Positions 25,837 to 35,433 are shown, counted from the stretch's first letter. The stretch is 64,000 bases of DNA from Brachyspira murdochii DSM 12563 (GCF_000092845.1 NC_014150.1:372001-436000), one strand, 5' to 3'. Notes: generated by a model not told the origin, from the letters alone. Numbers and translations: made by a program.

Positions 25837-27744
25837 ATGAATAGTAATGATAAAATAAGAATCATACCTCTTGGCGGCGTGCAGGAAATTGGTATGAACA
25901 TGACAGTCATAGAATATGGAAATGAAGTTTTAGTTGTTGATTGCGGTTTTATGTTTCCAAGATATCATATGCTTGGAATAGATTATGTCATACCAGATAC
26001 ATCATATTTAGAAAACAAAAATGTAATAGGTCTTATACTTACTCATGGGCATGAGGATCATATAGGAGCAATACCGCATTTTTTAAGGAAATTTCCAGAT
26101 ATTCCAATATACGGTTCAAGACTAACTATTGCTTTTCTAACAGCAAAACTTAATGATTATAAAAATGAATATAAAGATGCAAAATTATATGAAGTAGAGC
26201 CTAGAAACAAAATACAATTGGGTATGAACTTTGATATAGAGTTTATAAGGGTTAATCATAGTATACCAGACGGAGTGGGTATCGCTATAACTACACCGCT
26301 TGGAGTAATAATACATACAGGCGATTTCAAAATAGATTTAAATCCTACAACTGATAAGTTTATAGATTTATATAAGTTTGCTGAATATGGAGAAAACGGT
26401 GTTCTTTTAATGCTTGCAGACTCCACTAACTGCCAAAAAGAAGGTTTTTCTATGAGCGAAAGTGTTGTACAAAATAATATGACCCCTCTTTTTGCTTATG
26501 AAGACGGTATGATTATTGTTGCAGTATTTGCAAGCAGTATAGAAAGAATACAAGATTTAGTAACTGCAGCAAAAGTGAACAATAAATACGTTGCTTTTTC
26601 TGGAAGAAGTTTACTTAAATTCACTAAAATAGCTCAGGATATGGGGTATTTAAATCTTTATGATATAGTAATACCAATAGATAAAATAAACAGATATCCA
26701 AGAGAAAAAATAGTATGTATAACTACTGGAACTCAGGGAGAACCTTATTCATCTCTTTCTTTGATAGCAGCAGAAGCTCATAAGCATATAAAAGTAGAAG
26801 ACGGAGATATGATTATATTTTCATCAAGCGTTATACCCGGAAATGAAATGGCTGTTACTAGAATGATAAATAACCTCTTTGATTTAGGTGCAAAAATGGT
26901 AGGTGAAGATAAAAAACTTCTTCATGTATCTGGGCATGCCTCAAGCGAAGATTTAAAGTTAATGTACAGATTAGTAAAGCCAAAATATTTTGTACCTATT
27001 CACGGAGAGAAGAGACATTTAATAACTCATATAAAATTAGTTGAAAATTTAAATGGTTTGGATACAAAAGGATTTTTACTTTATAATGGAGATGTACTTG
27101 AAATAGATGAAACTTTAGAAGCGAAATTGGCTGAACCTATAGAGATAAGAAATATATATGTTGACGGTAAAGGCGTAGGCGATTTGGAAGAAAGCATATT
27201 TCATGACAGAGAACAATTATCCCTTAACGGCGTTGTTGTTGCAAATGTTATAGCCAAAAAAAATAAAACAGGACAATATGATATAAAAGTAGATTTAGAA
27301 AGCAAGGGATTTACTTATAATGGAGGAGAAAAAGAAGGCTTAATACATAAGACAGAACAGCTTAGAGAGGAAGGAATTAACTCAGCAATGGCAGCCGTAA
27401 AAAAACTGCTCGATAGAAATAAAAGAACTCCTTCTACAATAAAATACGAAGTAAGAGAAGCATTGCGTAAAAAATTTATGCAGATAATAGGACGCGAACC
27501 TGTAATATTTGTATGTTTATATATGGATCATGTCTATATAGAAAATACAGAAACATCAGAAGATGATATTAATATTGATAATATAGATAATATAAGTAAT
27601 GAAAAAATAATAACAGAAAATGAAGAGGAGATAAAATGTCATACGAAGAAGAAAAAGAGAATAAAGAAAATAGCAGCCAAGAAGAAAACAGCTCAAATAA
27701 AAAGAACAAAATCCAAAAAGAAAAAAGCAGTAAAAGAGAGTTAA
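25837..27744 (+). CDS. rnj: Ribonuclease J
   Basis: A 635-residue metallo-beta-lactamase/beta-CASP ribonuclease for 5'-exonucleolytic mRNA decay and rRNA maturation. It shows the Zn motif THGHEDHIGA, the downstream HTGDFKID, the beta-CASP SGRSLL, and the late motif VSGHASSEDL / PIHGEKRHL. The conserved enzyme ends near residue 565 (VFVCLYMDHV). An Asp/Asn-rich spacer and a very basic tail (KKKKRIKKIAAKKK and KSKKKKAVKES) follow. The last 109 bp overlap the start of sppA in another frame. It is the first gene of a plus-strand operon. Confidence 0.95.
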   Translation: MNSNDKIRIIPLGGVQEIGMNMTVIEYGNEVLVVDCGFMFPRYHMLGIDYVIPDTSYLENKNVIGLILTHGHEDHIGAIPHFLRKFPDIPIYGSRLTIAFLTAKLNDYKNEYKDAKLYEVEPRNKIQLGMNFDIEFIRVNHSIPDGVGIAITTPLGVIIHTGDFKIDLNPTTDKFIDLYKFAEYGENGVLLMLADSTNCQKEGFSMSESVVQNNMTPLFAYEDGMIIVAVFASSIERIQDLVTAAKVNNKYVAFSGRSLLKFTKIAQDMGYLNLYDIVIPIDKINRYPREKIVCITTGTQGEPYSSLSLIAAEAHKHIKVEDGDMIIFSSSVIPGNEMAVTRMINNLFDLGAKMVGEDKKLLHVSGHASSEDLKLMYRLVKPKYFVPIHGEKRHLITHIKLVENLNGLDTKGFLLYNGDVLEIDETLEAKLAEPIEIRNIYVDGKGVGDLEESIFHDREQLSLNGVVVANVIAKKNKTGQYDIKVDLESKGFTYNGGEKEGLIHKTEQLREEGINSAMAAVKKLLDRNKRTPSTIKYEVREALRKKFMQIIGREPVIFVCLYMDHVYIENTETSEDDINIDNIDNISNEKIITENEEEIKCHTKKKKRIKKIAAKKKTAQIKRTKSKKKKAVKES

Positions 27745-28736
27745 TATTTACGGCATTAGTTTTGGCATCAATTATAATTGGAATATATAGTTTATTTTTT
27801 AATAATGAAAATAAAACTACGCCAATACAAATAACAAAAAATATTAATTCAATATCAGCAAATACACAAGAAGGTATTGCCATTATAGATTTAACTGGGG
27901 TTATAACACATGCAAAGAGAAAAACCAGCATAGGTTTGGAATATCCTTCTGTAACTGAAGAGCTTATGGAAGATTTTGAATACTATCTAAAAGACCCAAA
28001 AGTAAAGGCAATAGTTCTTCAGGTAGACAGTCCCGGAGGAGCTTTAACATCTTGTGAAGAGGCTTTAAAATATTTGCAGGATTTAAAAGCAAAATATCCT
28101 AAACCTATAGTAGCTTCATTTAGAAGTATGGCAGCAAGCGGCGGATACTATATGTCCATGATAGCTGATAAAATATATGCTAATGAATCTACTCTTACTG
28201 GAAGTATAGGAGTTATATCACAATTTTTCAATGTTTCAGGCTTAATGGACAAATACGGCGTAAAAATGTATACAATAAAAAGCGGAAGAAATAAGGACTC
28301 ACTCTCACCTTTCAGAGAACCTAGAGAAGATGAGCTTGCCTACTGGCAGGATATGACTTATGAGTTTGTTGCTCAGTTTACAAATGTAGTAGAACAGGCA
28401 AGAGGCGATAAAATAAAAGGAAACAGAGAAGAAATATTCGACGGAAGAGTATTCAGCGGAAAAAGAGCATTAGAAGTAGGACTTATAGATGCTATAGGCA
28501 CATTACAGGACGCTATAAAAGATGCAGCAAAATTAGGCGGCATAGAAGATGAAGAGCCTTACATTATTAAAAAACCTCAGCAAAAAGATAATTTACTTAA
28601 TATGCTATTTTCTGGAATATCTGAAAATATAAAACCTAAATCTTCACTTCCTATACCTTATGAAGAAATTATTAACACAAAGTATATAGGAGTGCCTATG
28701 TATATTTATATTCCTAATTATATAGGAGAAAACTGA
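27636..28736 (+). CDS. sppA: Signal peptide peptidase SppA, membrane-bound Ser protease
   Basis: A 366-residue protease with a charged, Lys/Glu-rich N-terminal cytoplasmic tail (about 1-33), one transmembrane helix (about 35-55) and the S49 catalytic domain (about 85-310). Visible motifs are VDSPGGALTSCEEA, the nucleophile region MAASGGYYMSM and STLTGSIGVI, with the general-base Lys expected near KSGRNKDSLSPF. It removes leftover signal peptides in the membrane. GAGGAG is ideally placed before ATG 27636, so the start is well supported even though it lies inside the RNase J gene. It overlaps the next gene at TGATG. Confidence 0.93.
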   Translation: MSYEEEKENKENSSQEENSSNKKNKIQKEKSSKRELIFTALVLASIIIGIYSLFFNNENKTTPIQITKNINSISANTQEGIAIIDLTGVITHAKRKTSIGLEYPSVTEELMEDFEYYLKDPKVKAIVLQVDSPGGALTSCEEALKYLQDLKAKYPKPIVASFRSMAASGGYYMSMIADKIYANESTLTGSIGVISQFFNVSGLMDKYGVKMYTIKSGRNKDSLSPFREPREDELAYWQDMTYEFVAQFTNVVEQARGDKIKGNREEIFDGRVFSGKRALEVGLIDAIGTLQDAIKDAAKLGGIEDEEPYIIKKPQQKDNLLNMLFSGISENIKPKSSLPIPYEEIINTKYIGVPMYIYIPNYIGEN

Positions 28737-29302
28737 TGAGAATATCTAAAGCAATATATTTATACATGATGCATCCCAAATATGCTATGAGGAGTAATAT
28801 TAATTTTGAATCTTCATTATTGATATATTTACTTTCCATATTGAGTATTGCAGTATCAGCATTATATACATCACATTCAAAATGCAATATCATAAACTTA
28901 TTTTTACTTGCTTTTGGGATAGCTGCTTATATTGCTGTATCAAATATAGTAAAAATAGCCATAATTAATCTTACAGTATCAGTATTTTTTAAAAATAATG
29001 ACAAAAAAAATATAACTGCTTTTATTAATAACTGTTTTGGCATATATGGAATATTTATTTTTATACTTCCTATAACTTTAATATTTGGAAATTTTAGTTC
29101 TATATATTGGATACAGGCTGGAACACTTTTAATACTGCAGTTATATTATATAGTTCTTATGTATAATAATATTAAGTATTCATTTAATATAAAAAGTCCA
29201 TTCAGAGCTGTTTTAATTTTGTTTGCTCCTATAATATATGATTACTTAGTATATATGGCTTTGGCAATATTAATATTGGGAAGTTTTATAAACATTATAT
29301 AA
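28736..29302 (+). CDS. Small polytopic membrane protein, Yip1-like
   Basis: A 188-residue protein with about five hydrophobic segments, starting with a short amphipathic N-terminus (KAIYLYMMHPKYAM). This layout resembles the Yip1/YIP1-like domain, but similarity is by overall shape only. The ATG shares bases with the sppA TGA, and the stop is one base from lptF/G, so it is translationally coupled inside the operon. Function is unknown. Confidence 0.6.
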   Translation: MRISKAIYLYMMHPKYAMRSNINFESSLLIYLLSILSIAVSALYTSHSKCNIINLFLLAFGIAAYIAVSNIVKIAIINLTVSVFFKNNDKKNITAFINNCFGIYGIFIFILPITLIFGNFSSIYWIQAGTLLILQLYYIVLMYNNIKYSFNIKSPFRAVLILFAPIIYDYLVYMALAILILGSFINII

Positions 29303-29303
29303 C

Positions 29304-30557
29304 ATGAAAAAAATTACTAAATATATTATTCTTGAAACTATAGGTCCGTTTTTAGCGGGAATATTATTTTTTACATTTGTGTTTGTAATACAGCTTTTAC
29401 CGGAATTAATAAGGCTTATTATGAATAACGGTGCTCCGCTTTTAATGTCATTAGAAACTTTTGTTTATATGCTTCCATTTAATATAGCTATAACTATACC
29501 TATGTCAATACTTATGGCAAGCATAATAGGATATGGAAGACTTTCATCAGACAATGAAATAATAGTTATGAGGGCTTTGGGATTTCCTCATATGAGAATA
29601 TATATGCCTATAATAATATTGGGCTTTTTTACTTTTATGTTTTCATTATTTTTTAATAATGTGATTATGTCAGAATCAAATTACAGATATAGAGCATTAA
29701 TCTCATATATGGTAAATATAAGACCTTCTATTGCTGTAGGCAAATTAGAGTTTACTGAAATTTCTGATATGGGATTCTCAATAGGAGCGAAATATGCCGA
29801 TGACAAAAGTATATCAAATGTTGTAATATATGATAAATCCGACACAAAAAGAGTTATCACTGCCAAATACGGCTTATGGAAAAATAATGAAGCAAACTCT
29901 CAAGTTGTAACATTAACTCTTTATGACGGAGTAGTACAAGAAATGCCTAATTACGGATTTGTAACCAATGACTACACAGTATTTGATTCTATGGATATTA
30001 ATATAATTAGAAATGTAAGCACTCTTACCTCTCATGAAAGAGGATTAAGAGAAATGCCATCTTGGGAAATACTTAAAAAGATTAAGGAAGCTAAAAGTAA
30101 TGCAAATAAATCTGTAGATGAACAAATAACTGGTATGATAAATAATTCATACAACAATGTAAAAAATACTGGAATAGATATAACATCTTTTTCTAATGAA
30201 TATATTAAAACCAATTCTGCAGAATTAGTATCAATACGTGAAAAAGCTATTGAAGAGTCAGTGCCTTATTTTTATTATGTTGAATTTTATAAGTTTATAT
30301 CAATACCTGCAGCTTGTTTATTTATGGTATTAATAGGTGCTCCTTTAGGAATTGTAGGAAAAAGAAGCGGCAAAGGTTTTGGCTTTGGAATATCTGTAAT
30401 AGTTGTAGTTATATATTATCTTCTTATAACAGCTGCCGAATTATTAGCCGGAGGAAAAAAAGTACCGCCTATTTTGGCTATGTGGTTTCCAAATATAGTG
30501 CTTGCAATTATGGGCGGATTTTTTATGGTAAGATCTTTCTTTAGCAGAGGAAAATAA
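29304..30557 (+). CDS. LptF/LptG-family permease (YjgP/YjgQ)
   Basis: A 417-residue inner-membrane protein. Transmembrane helices lie in the N-terminal third (GPFLAGILFFTFVFVIQLL, FNIAITIPMSILMASI), followed by a periplasmic jellyroll-type domain (about 130-330) and C-terminal helices with IPAACLFMVLIGAPLGIVGKRSGKG. This is the Lpt transporter permease family. In diderm bacteria it extracts lipopolysaccharide; Brachyspira has lipooligosaccharide, so the role is plausible. Only one such gene is present here; its partner and LptB must lie elsewhere. Confidence 0.88.
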   Translation: MKKITKYIILETIGPFLAGILFFTFVFVIQLLPELIRLIMNNGAPLLMSLETFVYMLPFNIAITIPMSILMASIIGYGRLSSDNEIIVMRALGFPHMRIYMPIIILGFFTFMFSLFFNNVIMSESNYRYRALISYMVNIRPSIAVGKLEFTEISDMGFSIGAKYADDKSISNVVIYDKSDTKRVITAKYGLWKNNEANSQVVTLTLYDGVVQEMPNYGFVTNDYTVFDSMDINIIRNVSTLTSHERGLREMPSWEILKKIKEAKSNANKSVDEQITGMINNSYNNVKNTGIDITSFSNEYIKTNSAELVSIREKAIEESVPYFYYVEFYKFISIPAACLFMVLIGAPLGIVGKRSGKGFGFGISVIVVVIYYLLITAAELLAGGKKVPPILAMWFPNIVLAIMGGFFMVRSFFSRGK

Positions 30558-30560
30558 AAT

Positions 30561-31274
30561 ATGTTTATAACAAGTAAAAATGCAATAACAGAAGCTATAT
30601 CAAAAAATCTAGTAGAAACTTTATATATAAAATTTCCAATATCCAAAAGAGAAAAAGATATTATAAAACTAGCTGAAAAAAAGAAAGTGTTAATAAAAAA
30701 TGTTGATAAAAATGAAATGGAAAAAATAGTGGGAAAAGTATATTCAATAGCAGCTGATATAAAAGAGAATGCCGAAATAGGTATTGAAAACTTTTTGCAA
30801 AAAGCACTTGAAAAAAAGGATAATCCATTAATATTTATACTAGATTCTATAACTGATGTACATAATCTTGGAGCTATTATTAGAAATGCATACTTCTTTG
30901 GGTCATCAGGCATAATAATACCAAAAGATAACTCAGCCCCTATCAATGAAAAAGTTTATGAAATATCTGCAGGTGCTGCTTATCATCTGCCAATATCAAT
31001 AGAAACTAATCTTAATAGAACTATAGAACTTATGAAAGATAAAGGCTTTTGGATATATTATGCTAGTGAAGAAGGGGAAACATCTTTAGAAGATTTTAAG
31101 TTTAATACCCCTACTGCAATTATACTTGGTAATGAACATAGCGGAGTGAGAGATATTTTAAAGAAAAACTCTGACGGAAGTATTATAATAAACAAATCTA
31201 ATGATTTTGATTCATTAAATGTATCTGCTGCCTCTGCTGTTATAGCATATGCATATTCTATATATAAGAAATAA
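30561..31274 (+). CDS. rlmB: 23S rRNA 2'-O-ribose methyltransferase, RlmB/TrmH (SPOUT) family
   Basis: A 237-residue protein with an N-terminal substrate-binding domain (1-75) and a C-terminal SPOUT knot. All three SPOUT motifs are present: LDSITDVHNLGAIIRNAYFFG (motif 1), ILGNEHSGVRDI (motif 2) and SLNVSAASAVIAYAYS (motif 3). It methylates a ribose in 23S rRNA using S-adenosylmethionine. Assignment to RlmB rather than another TrmH relative is by domain layout. It starts 3 bp after lptF/G. Confidence 0.88.
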   Translation: MFITSKNAITEAISKNLVETLYIKFPISKREKDIIKLAEKKKVLIKNVDKNEMEKIVGKVYSIAADIKENAEIGIENFLQKALEKKDNPLIFILDSITDVHNLGAIIRNAYFFGSSGIIIPKDNSAPINEKVYEISAGAAYHLPISIETNLNRTIELMKDKGFWIYYASEEGETSLEDFKFNTPTAIILGNEHSGVRDILKKNSDGSIIINKSNDFDSLNVSAASAVIAYAYSIYKK

Positions 31275-31390
31275 TAATATTTTATTTTTATATATTATTT
31301 TTATTTTTTTACTTGCAATAATAATAAAAAATATATATATTTATTAATATAGGATATAAAATTTAAGGCATATTATATGGAGATTAAAAA

Positions 31391-31753
31391 ATGCCTATAG
31401 CACCTTTGGATTTACAGCAATTATATATGCAGCAGTCGCATATAGGACGTATGGAGCATACGAGAATGGCCGCCAAAACCATAGCTATGCAGTCCGAAGA
31501 TAGAGATATACATAGAGATTCTTATATAAAAGATTCTACTGTTGTAAAATCCGAAAATATTTCTGATGAAACAAAAGTTAAAGAAAAAAAAGATGATGAG
31601 CAGAAACAAAAAGATCAAGGTTATATGTCCTATAGGAAAAAAAATAAGAAAAGAATTATTGATAATAATGAAAATGAAAATAATATTATAGAAATAGAAG
31701 AGGTTTCAGCTACAGAAAAAACTAAAGGATCAAAAATAGATCTCTTAGGATAG
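31391..31753 (+). CDS. Conserved spirochaete hypothetical protein, charged
   Basis: A 120-residue soluble protein. It starts with MPIAPLDLQQLYMQQSHIGR, an opening I associate with a short hypothetical protein shared among spirochaetes, and continues as a strongly charged Lys/Glu/Asp region likely to be disordered. GGAG precedes the ATG. It lies 15 bp before the coiled-coil membrane protein gene, suggesting co-expression. Function is unknown. Confidence 0.7.
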   Translation: MPIAPLDLQQLYMQQSHIGRMEHTRMAAKTIAMQSEDRDIHRDSYIKDSTVVKSENISDETKVKEKKDDEQKQKDQGYMSYRKKNKKRIIDNNENENNIIEIEEVSATEKTKGSKIDLLG

Positions 31754-31768
31754 TACAATTTTCAAGTT

Positions 31769-32530
31769 ATGCAAATTTTAATCAGTGTGATAATCAATAT
31801 AACAATATTAGCGGTTGTCTTACCGTTATTTTATATATATATAGTTTCTAAAGCTAGAGAAAGACTAGAAAAAGAAACTATGTCAAAGGCTAGAGAAGAA
31901 ATAGAGGCTTTGGTAAAAGAGTTTAATAATATAGCATTATCAAGAATTTCAATATTGGAAGATGCTATAACAAGAGCAAATAAACTCACAGGTGAATTAA
32001 CTTCTAATAATAAAGAAATCCATACTGAAAATAATACTATAAAAGAAGTAAAAGAAAATAAAGAAGAAATTAATAACAATATAACTATTCATAATGAAAG
32101 CCCAAAGAAAAAGTTAGATATAAGAGTAGAAGATGAAAATGTAGAATTAAATATAAAACCTGAAGAAAATAAAAAAGAAGTTAAAGAAAATAAAGAAATT
32201 AAAAAAGAAGAAGTTAAAAAAACTGTCAAAAAAAATAATATAGATACTGCTGCAAAAGCTATAGATGATGAAGCTAGAAAAGAGGCTATAGAGAGATTAA
32301 GAAGCAAATTAGACAGAACTATAAAATCTAATATGTCCGTATACGATAAAAATAATGATACATATAAAAAAATATCAAAAGAAGAAGATAATACAACACT
32401 ATCATCAGATGATAAAAATGCCAACATTATCAAACTATATAAAGAAGGCATGAGCAAAGAAGATATTGCTAAAAAATTAAACTGCTCTATTACAGAAATT
32501 GATATAGTAATAGATTTGGAATTAGAATAA
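31769..32530 (+). CDS. Membrane-anchored coiled-coil protein with C-terminal helix-turn-helix (DUF6115/SwrB-like layout)
   Basis: A 253-residue protein with an N-terminal transmembrane helix (about 5-27), a long charged coiled coil and Lys/Glu-rich linker (about 30-175), and a C-terminal segment IIKLYKEGMSKEDIAKKLNCSITEIDIVIDL. The last segment looks like the short helix-turn-helix ending found in Bacillus SwrB and DUF6115 proteins. SwrB promotes flagellar export activation. Whether this spirochaete protein does anything similar is inference from architecture alone. Confidence 0.6.
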   Translation: MQILISVIINITILAVVLPLFYIYIVSKARERLEKETMSKAREEIEALVKEFNNIALSRISILEDAITRANKLTGELTSNNKEIHTENNTIKEVKENKEEINNNITIHNESPKKKLDIRVEDENVELNIKPEENKKEVKENKEIKKEEVKKTVKKNNIDTAAKAIDDEARKEAIERLRSKLDRTIKSNMSVYDKNNDTYKKISKEEDNTTLSSDDKNANIIKLYKEGMSKEDIAKKLNCSITEIDIVIDLELE

Positions 32531-32533
32531 AAA

Positions 32534-32983
32534 CTAATTTAAAGCCTTATTTTTTATAAGTATTAAAGATAAATTATAAAGCTCGTTCTCATCTTCCCCT
32601 GATAAAGAATAATATATTCCTTTAACATTCCAATGGGCAACATATTCTTTATCATAAGTCTCCATTATTATTTCTGTAGATGTTTCATTATCAGTATATG
32701 TTTTATATTCTTTTAAATTATCATACAATACTAGTAGTTCACCTAAATTTTTTGAAGCTCTGTAATAGAAGTTAATATTATTATAATCAAAATTTGACTC
32801 TGCAATAGTTTTATTAACAATAGAATACTTAACATTAAAAGAATTCTCTGGTACAGGCGTACAATAACCTAATACAGAAAAAGATTTAGTAGAATCCACT
32901 GGCACAATATCCATATTAGATTTATTTGAACATGATATTAAAATAAATATAAGTGTATTAAAAACTATAATTTTTTTAAACAT
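32534..32983 (-). CDS. Putative lipoprotein downstream of the oligopeptide-type permeases
   Basis: A 149-residue protein with lipoprotein signal FNTLIFILISCSNKSN (lipidated Cys at 18). The mature part is a small alpha/beta domain I do not recognise (VPENSFNVKYSIVNK, YYRASKNLGELLVLYDNLKE). It starts 3 bp after the stop of the permease gene, so it belongs to that operon. It is too short to be a peptide-binding protein. Confidence 0.7.
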   Translation of the reverse strand: MFKKIIVFNTLIFILISCSNKSNMDIVPVDSTKSFSVLGYCTPVPENSFNVKYSIVNKTIAESNFDYNNINFYYRASKNLGELLVLYDNLKEYKTYTDNETSTEIIMETYDKEYVAHWNVKGIYYSLSGEDENELYNLSLILIKNKALN

Positions 32984-32986
32984 TTA

Positions 32987-34393
32987 TTATCTGCTCCTTA
33001 ATTTTGGGTGAAGTATCTTATCCAAAGCAAAGCCCAAAAATGCAAATGACATACCTAAAACAGCAATTAATATTCCCGGAGGTATTATCCACCACCAAAG
33101 CCCTGATAACACAGCAGAGCCTTTCATAGCATCATGCAGAATCTGTCCCCAAGTAACTATAGAAGCATCTCCAAGTCCAAGCAATGATAAAGAAGATTCA
33201 TAAACTATAGCAGAAGGTACAGCCAAAGCCATAGAAGCAAACGAAAAAGGAAGAAGAAGCGGAGCTAAATGATTAAATATTATTCTAAAATGCCCAGCTC
33301 CTATTGTACGTGCCGCCTCAATATATGTTTCTTCTTTAAGCTGCATAGCCATAGAACGTACTGTCATAACCGAACCAGTCCAAGAGAAAAATATCATCAT
33401 TGTTATCATAGTCCATATACTTGGCTTAAATATTGCACTCATAACTATCATCACTGGTAAAACTGGAATACCTATAAATATCTGATAAATAAACTGCATA
33501 ATATTATCAACTATTCCTCCGAAATATGCAGACACTATTCCATACATTACTCCAATTATAACTGATATAAAACTTGTTGCTATCCCTATAAATAATGCCC
33601 ATTTTAGACCTGATACAAGACCTGAAAATATATCACGCTTCATGTTATCAGTACCCATTATACCAGACATAGATCCTACCAATACCATATATGGATTTTC
33701 AAAACTCGTATTATTATTGTCCGAAAACTTTAACAAAACTTCAAATTTATAAATACCTTTTAATGCTTTAAAATCTTTAGCCATATCATCTTTTTTAGTA
33801 TTAAAAAGTATTTTCATAGGATTGGTAGTAAGAGTATCAATCTGTCTTGCAAGCATTCTAGGTACAGAATCTCTGTAAAACCTAAATATTCTATTTTTTG
33901 AATCATTAAAGGCTGATATTCTCAAATCACCGTTTATATTATGTAAACTATCCGATAATGTAATCATTGCCCCGTCTGGTCTTGTAACAGTCCATACTGC
34001 TGCAGCTGAACCATTTACATTTGCATGAAATATTAAATCAACTGGGGATTTATCAAATTTATAATCATATTCAAATATTGCTTTATAGGTTAATTGATTA
34101 TCTATATAGTTAGTTTCAATACTTATAGGATTGATATCTGTAGTAATAGCTGACTTTTCTCTCTGAAAAAAATTAAGCCACTCTGGTGCTGCTGAAGCTG
34201 GGTTATCCTGCCAATATGTTATATCTCTCCAACGTTTAGGAGCTTCTTTATAGGTTAAAAGCAAAGGCTCAAATAATGATACTAATATTGCCAAAACTAA
34301 TATACATAAACCTACAACTCCTGTTTTATCTTTTTTAAACTCTTCAAAAAACTCTATTAATGGAGCAAGTTTTTTACTTATATTATTTTTCAT
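32987..34393 (-). CDS. Oligopeptide/dipeptide-type ABC permease (OppC/DppC-like) with large extracytoplasmic insertion
   Basis: A 468-residue inner-membrane permease. The first transmembrane helix (about 22-42, VVGLCILVLAILVSLFEPLL) is followed by about 200 residues outside the membrane, containing VNGSAAAVWTVTRPDG and FEVLLKFSDNNNTSF. Five further helices and the ATPase-coupling motif EAARTIGAGHFRIIFNHLAP follow. Ordinary OppC proteins are about 300 residues, so the insertion is unusual. The start overlaps the OppB-like stop by one base (TAATG). No binding protein or ATPase genes adjoin. Confidence 0.9.
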   Translation of the reverse strand: MKNNISKKLAPLIEFFEEFKKDKTGVVGLCILVLAILVSLFEPLLLTYKEAPKRWRDITYWQDNPASAAPEWLNFFQREKSAITTDINPISIETNYIDNQLTYKAIFEYDYKFDKSPVDLIFHANVNGSAAAVWTVTRPDGAMITLSDSLHNINGDLRISAFNDSKNRIFRFYRDSVPRMLARQIDTLTTNPMKILFNTKKDDMAKDFKALKGIYKFEVLLKFSDNNNTSFENPYMVLVGSMSGIMGTDNMKRDIFSGLVSGLKWALFIGIATSFISVIIGVMYGIVSAYFGGIVDNIMQFIYQIFIGIPVLPVMIVMSAIFKPSIWTMITMMIFFSWTGSVMTVRSMAMQLKEETYIEAARTIGAGHFRIIFNHLAPLLLPFSFASMALAVPSAIVYESSLSLLGLGDASIVTWGQILHDAMKGSAVLSGLWWWIIPPGILIAVLGMSFAFLGFALDKILHPKLRSR

Positions 34394-35433
34394 TATAACC
34401 TGCCTCCTACTTTTATTCTAGGGTCTAAAAATCCGTAAGATATATCAAGCACCACAAGTCCGAATTGATAAAGTGCTGTAGTTATAGCCAAATTACCCAT
34501 TAATACAGGTATATCATTTTGCTGAACTGATATCCAATAAAGATTACCAAGACCAGGCCAAGAAAATATACCTTCAAATATAATAGAGCCTGCAATAGAA
34601 CCAAGAAGTCCTAATAATGTTATAGTAACTATAGGAGGAGCTGAACTTCTCAAAGTATGACCAAGTAAAACTGACTTTTCTGATATTCCTCTGGCACGTG
34701 CTGCCATTATATAATCTTCCTGCAAAGTGGATAATACTATGTTTCTTACTACAAATGAAAGCCCCCAGAATCCTATTAATGTTAATGTAATCAAAGGCAG
34801 AGACATATGCCATAACATATCCAAATAATACATTATACCAGTAGGTACAGGTATTGAATGTACTCCTCCGGAAGGAAACAAATTAAACTTATAAACAAAT
34901 ACCATTATAAGTATCATAGAAAGCCACCAAGTAGGCATGCCATATACTATCATAGTGATAATGCTTGTAGTTCTGTCAAATAGTCCTCCTGCTTTTCTTG
35001 CTTTTATAAGCCCTATTATTAATCCTATTATCATTTGTATAACTGAAGCTGTCGTAAAAAGTATTATGGAACGAGGAAGTGCCTCCCCTATTATTTTTAT
35101 AACTTCTCTGCTTCCATTAGAATCCATCATAATAGCCGATTTTCCAAATTGAAAAGTTATTGTATTAACAGCACGTATAAATATTCTCTCTCCTATACTT
35201 CTATTAAGCCAATATATATCATAGTAATATGCCCTTCTCTCTTTGATAAAATTCTCTATATCTTCGGTACGCATATTACTAAGCCCTCTAACTTCTGCAT
35301 TAATATTTTCTTCAATCTGAGATTTTAGAGTTTTTTCACTTACAGTATTAAATATAGCAGATGACATAAACATCAGTATTATAAACATGATTATGCCTTT
35401 TAATATACGTTTTATAACAAAATAAGTAAACAT
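34393..35433 (-). CDS. Oligopeptide/dipeptide-type ABC permease (OppB/DppB-like)
   Basis: A 346-residue inner-membrane permease with an N-terminal helix (about 9-28), an extracytoplasmic loop with YYYDIYWLNRSIGER, five more helices, and the coupling motif MAARARGISEKSVLLGHTLRSSAPP. It closes with ISYGFLDPRIKVGGRL, standard for the family. It pairs with the OppC-like protein. Substrate is unknown: peptides, nickel or sugars are all carried by this family. Confidence 0.92.
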   Translation of the reverse strand: MFTYFVIKRILKGIIMFIILMFMSSAIFNTVSEKTLKSQIEENINAEVRGLSNMRTEDIENFIKERRAYYYDIYWLNRSIGERIFIRAVNTITFQFGKSAIMMDSNGSREVIKIIGEALPRSIILFTTASVIQMIIGLIIGLIKARKAGGLFDRTTSIITMIVYGMPTWWLSMILIMVFVYKFNLFPSGGVHSIPVPTGIMYYLDMLWHMSLPLITLTLIGFWGLSFVVRNIVLSTLQEDYIMAARARGISEKSVLLGHTLRSSAPPIVTITLLGLLGSIAGSIIFEGIFSWPGLGNLYWISVQQNDIPVLMGNLAITTALYQFGLVVLDISYGFLDPRIKVGGRL

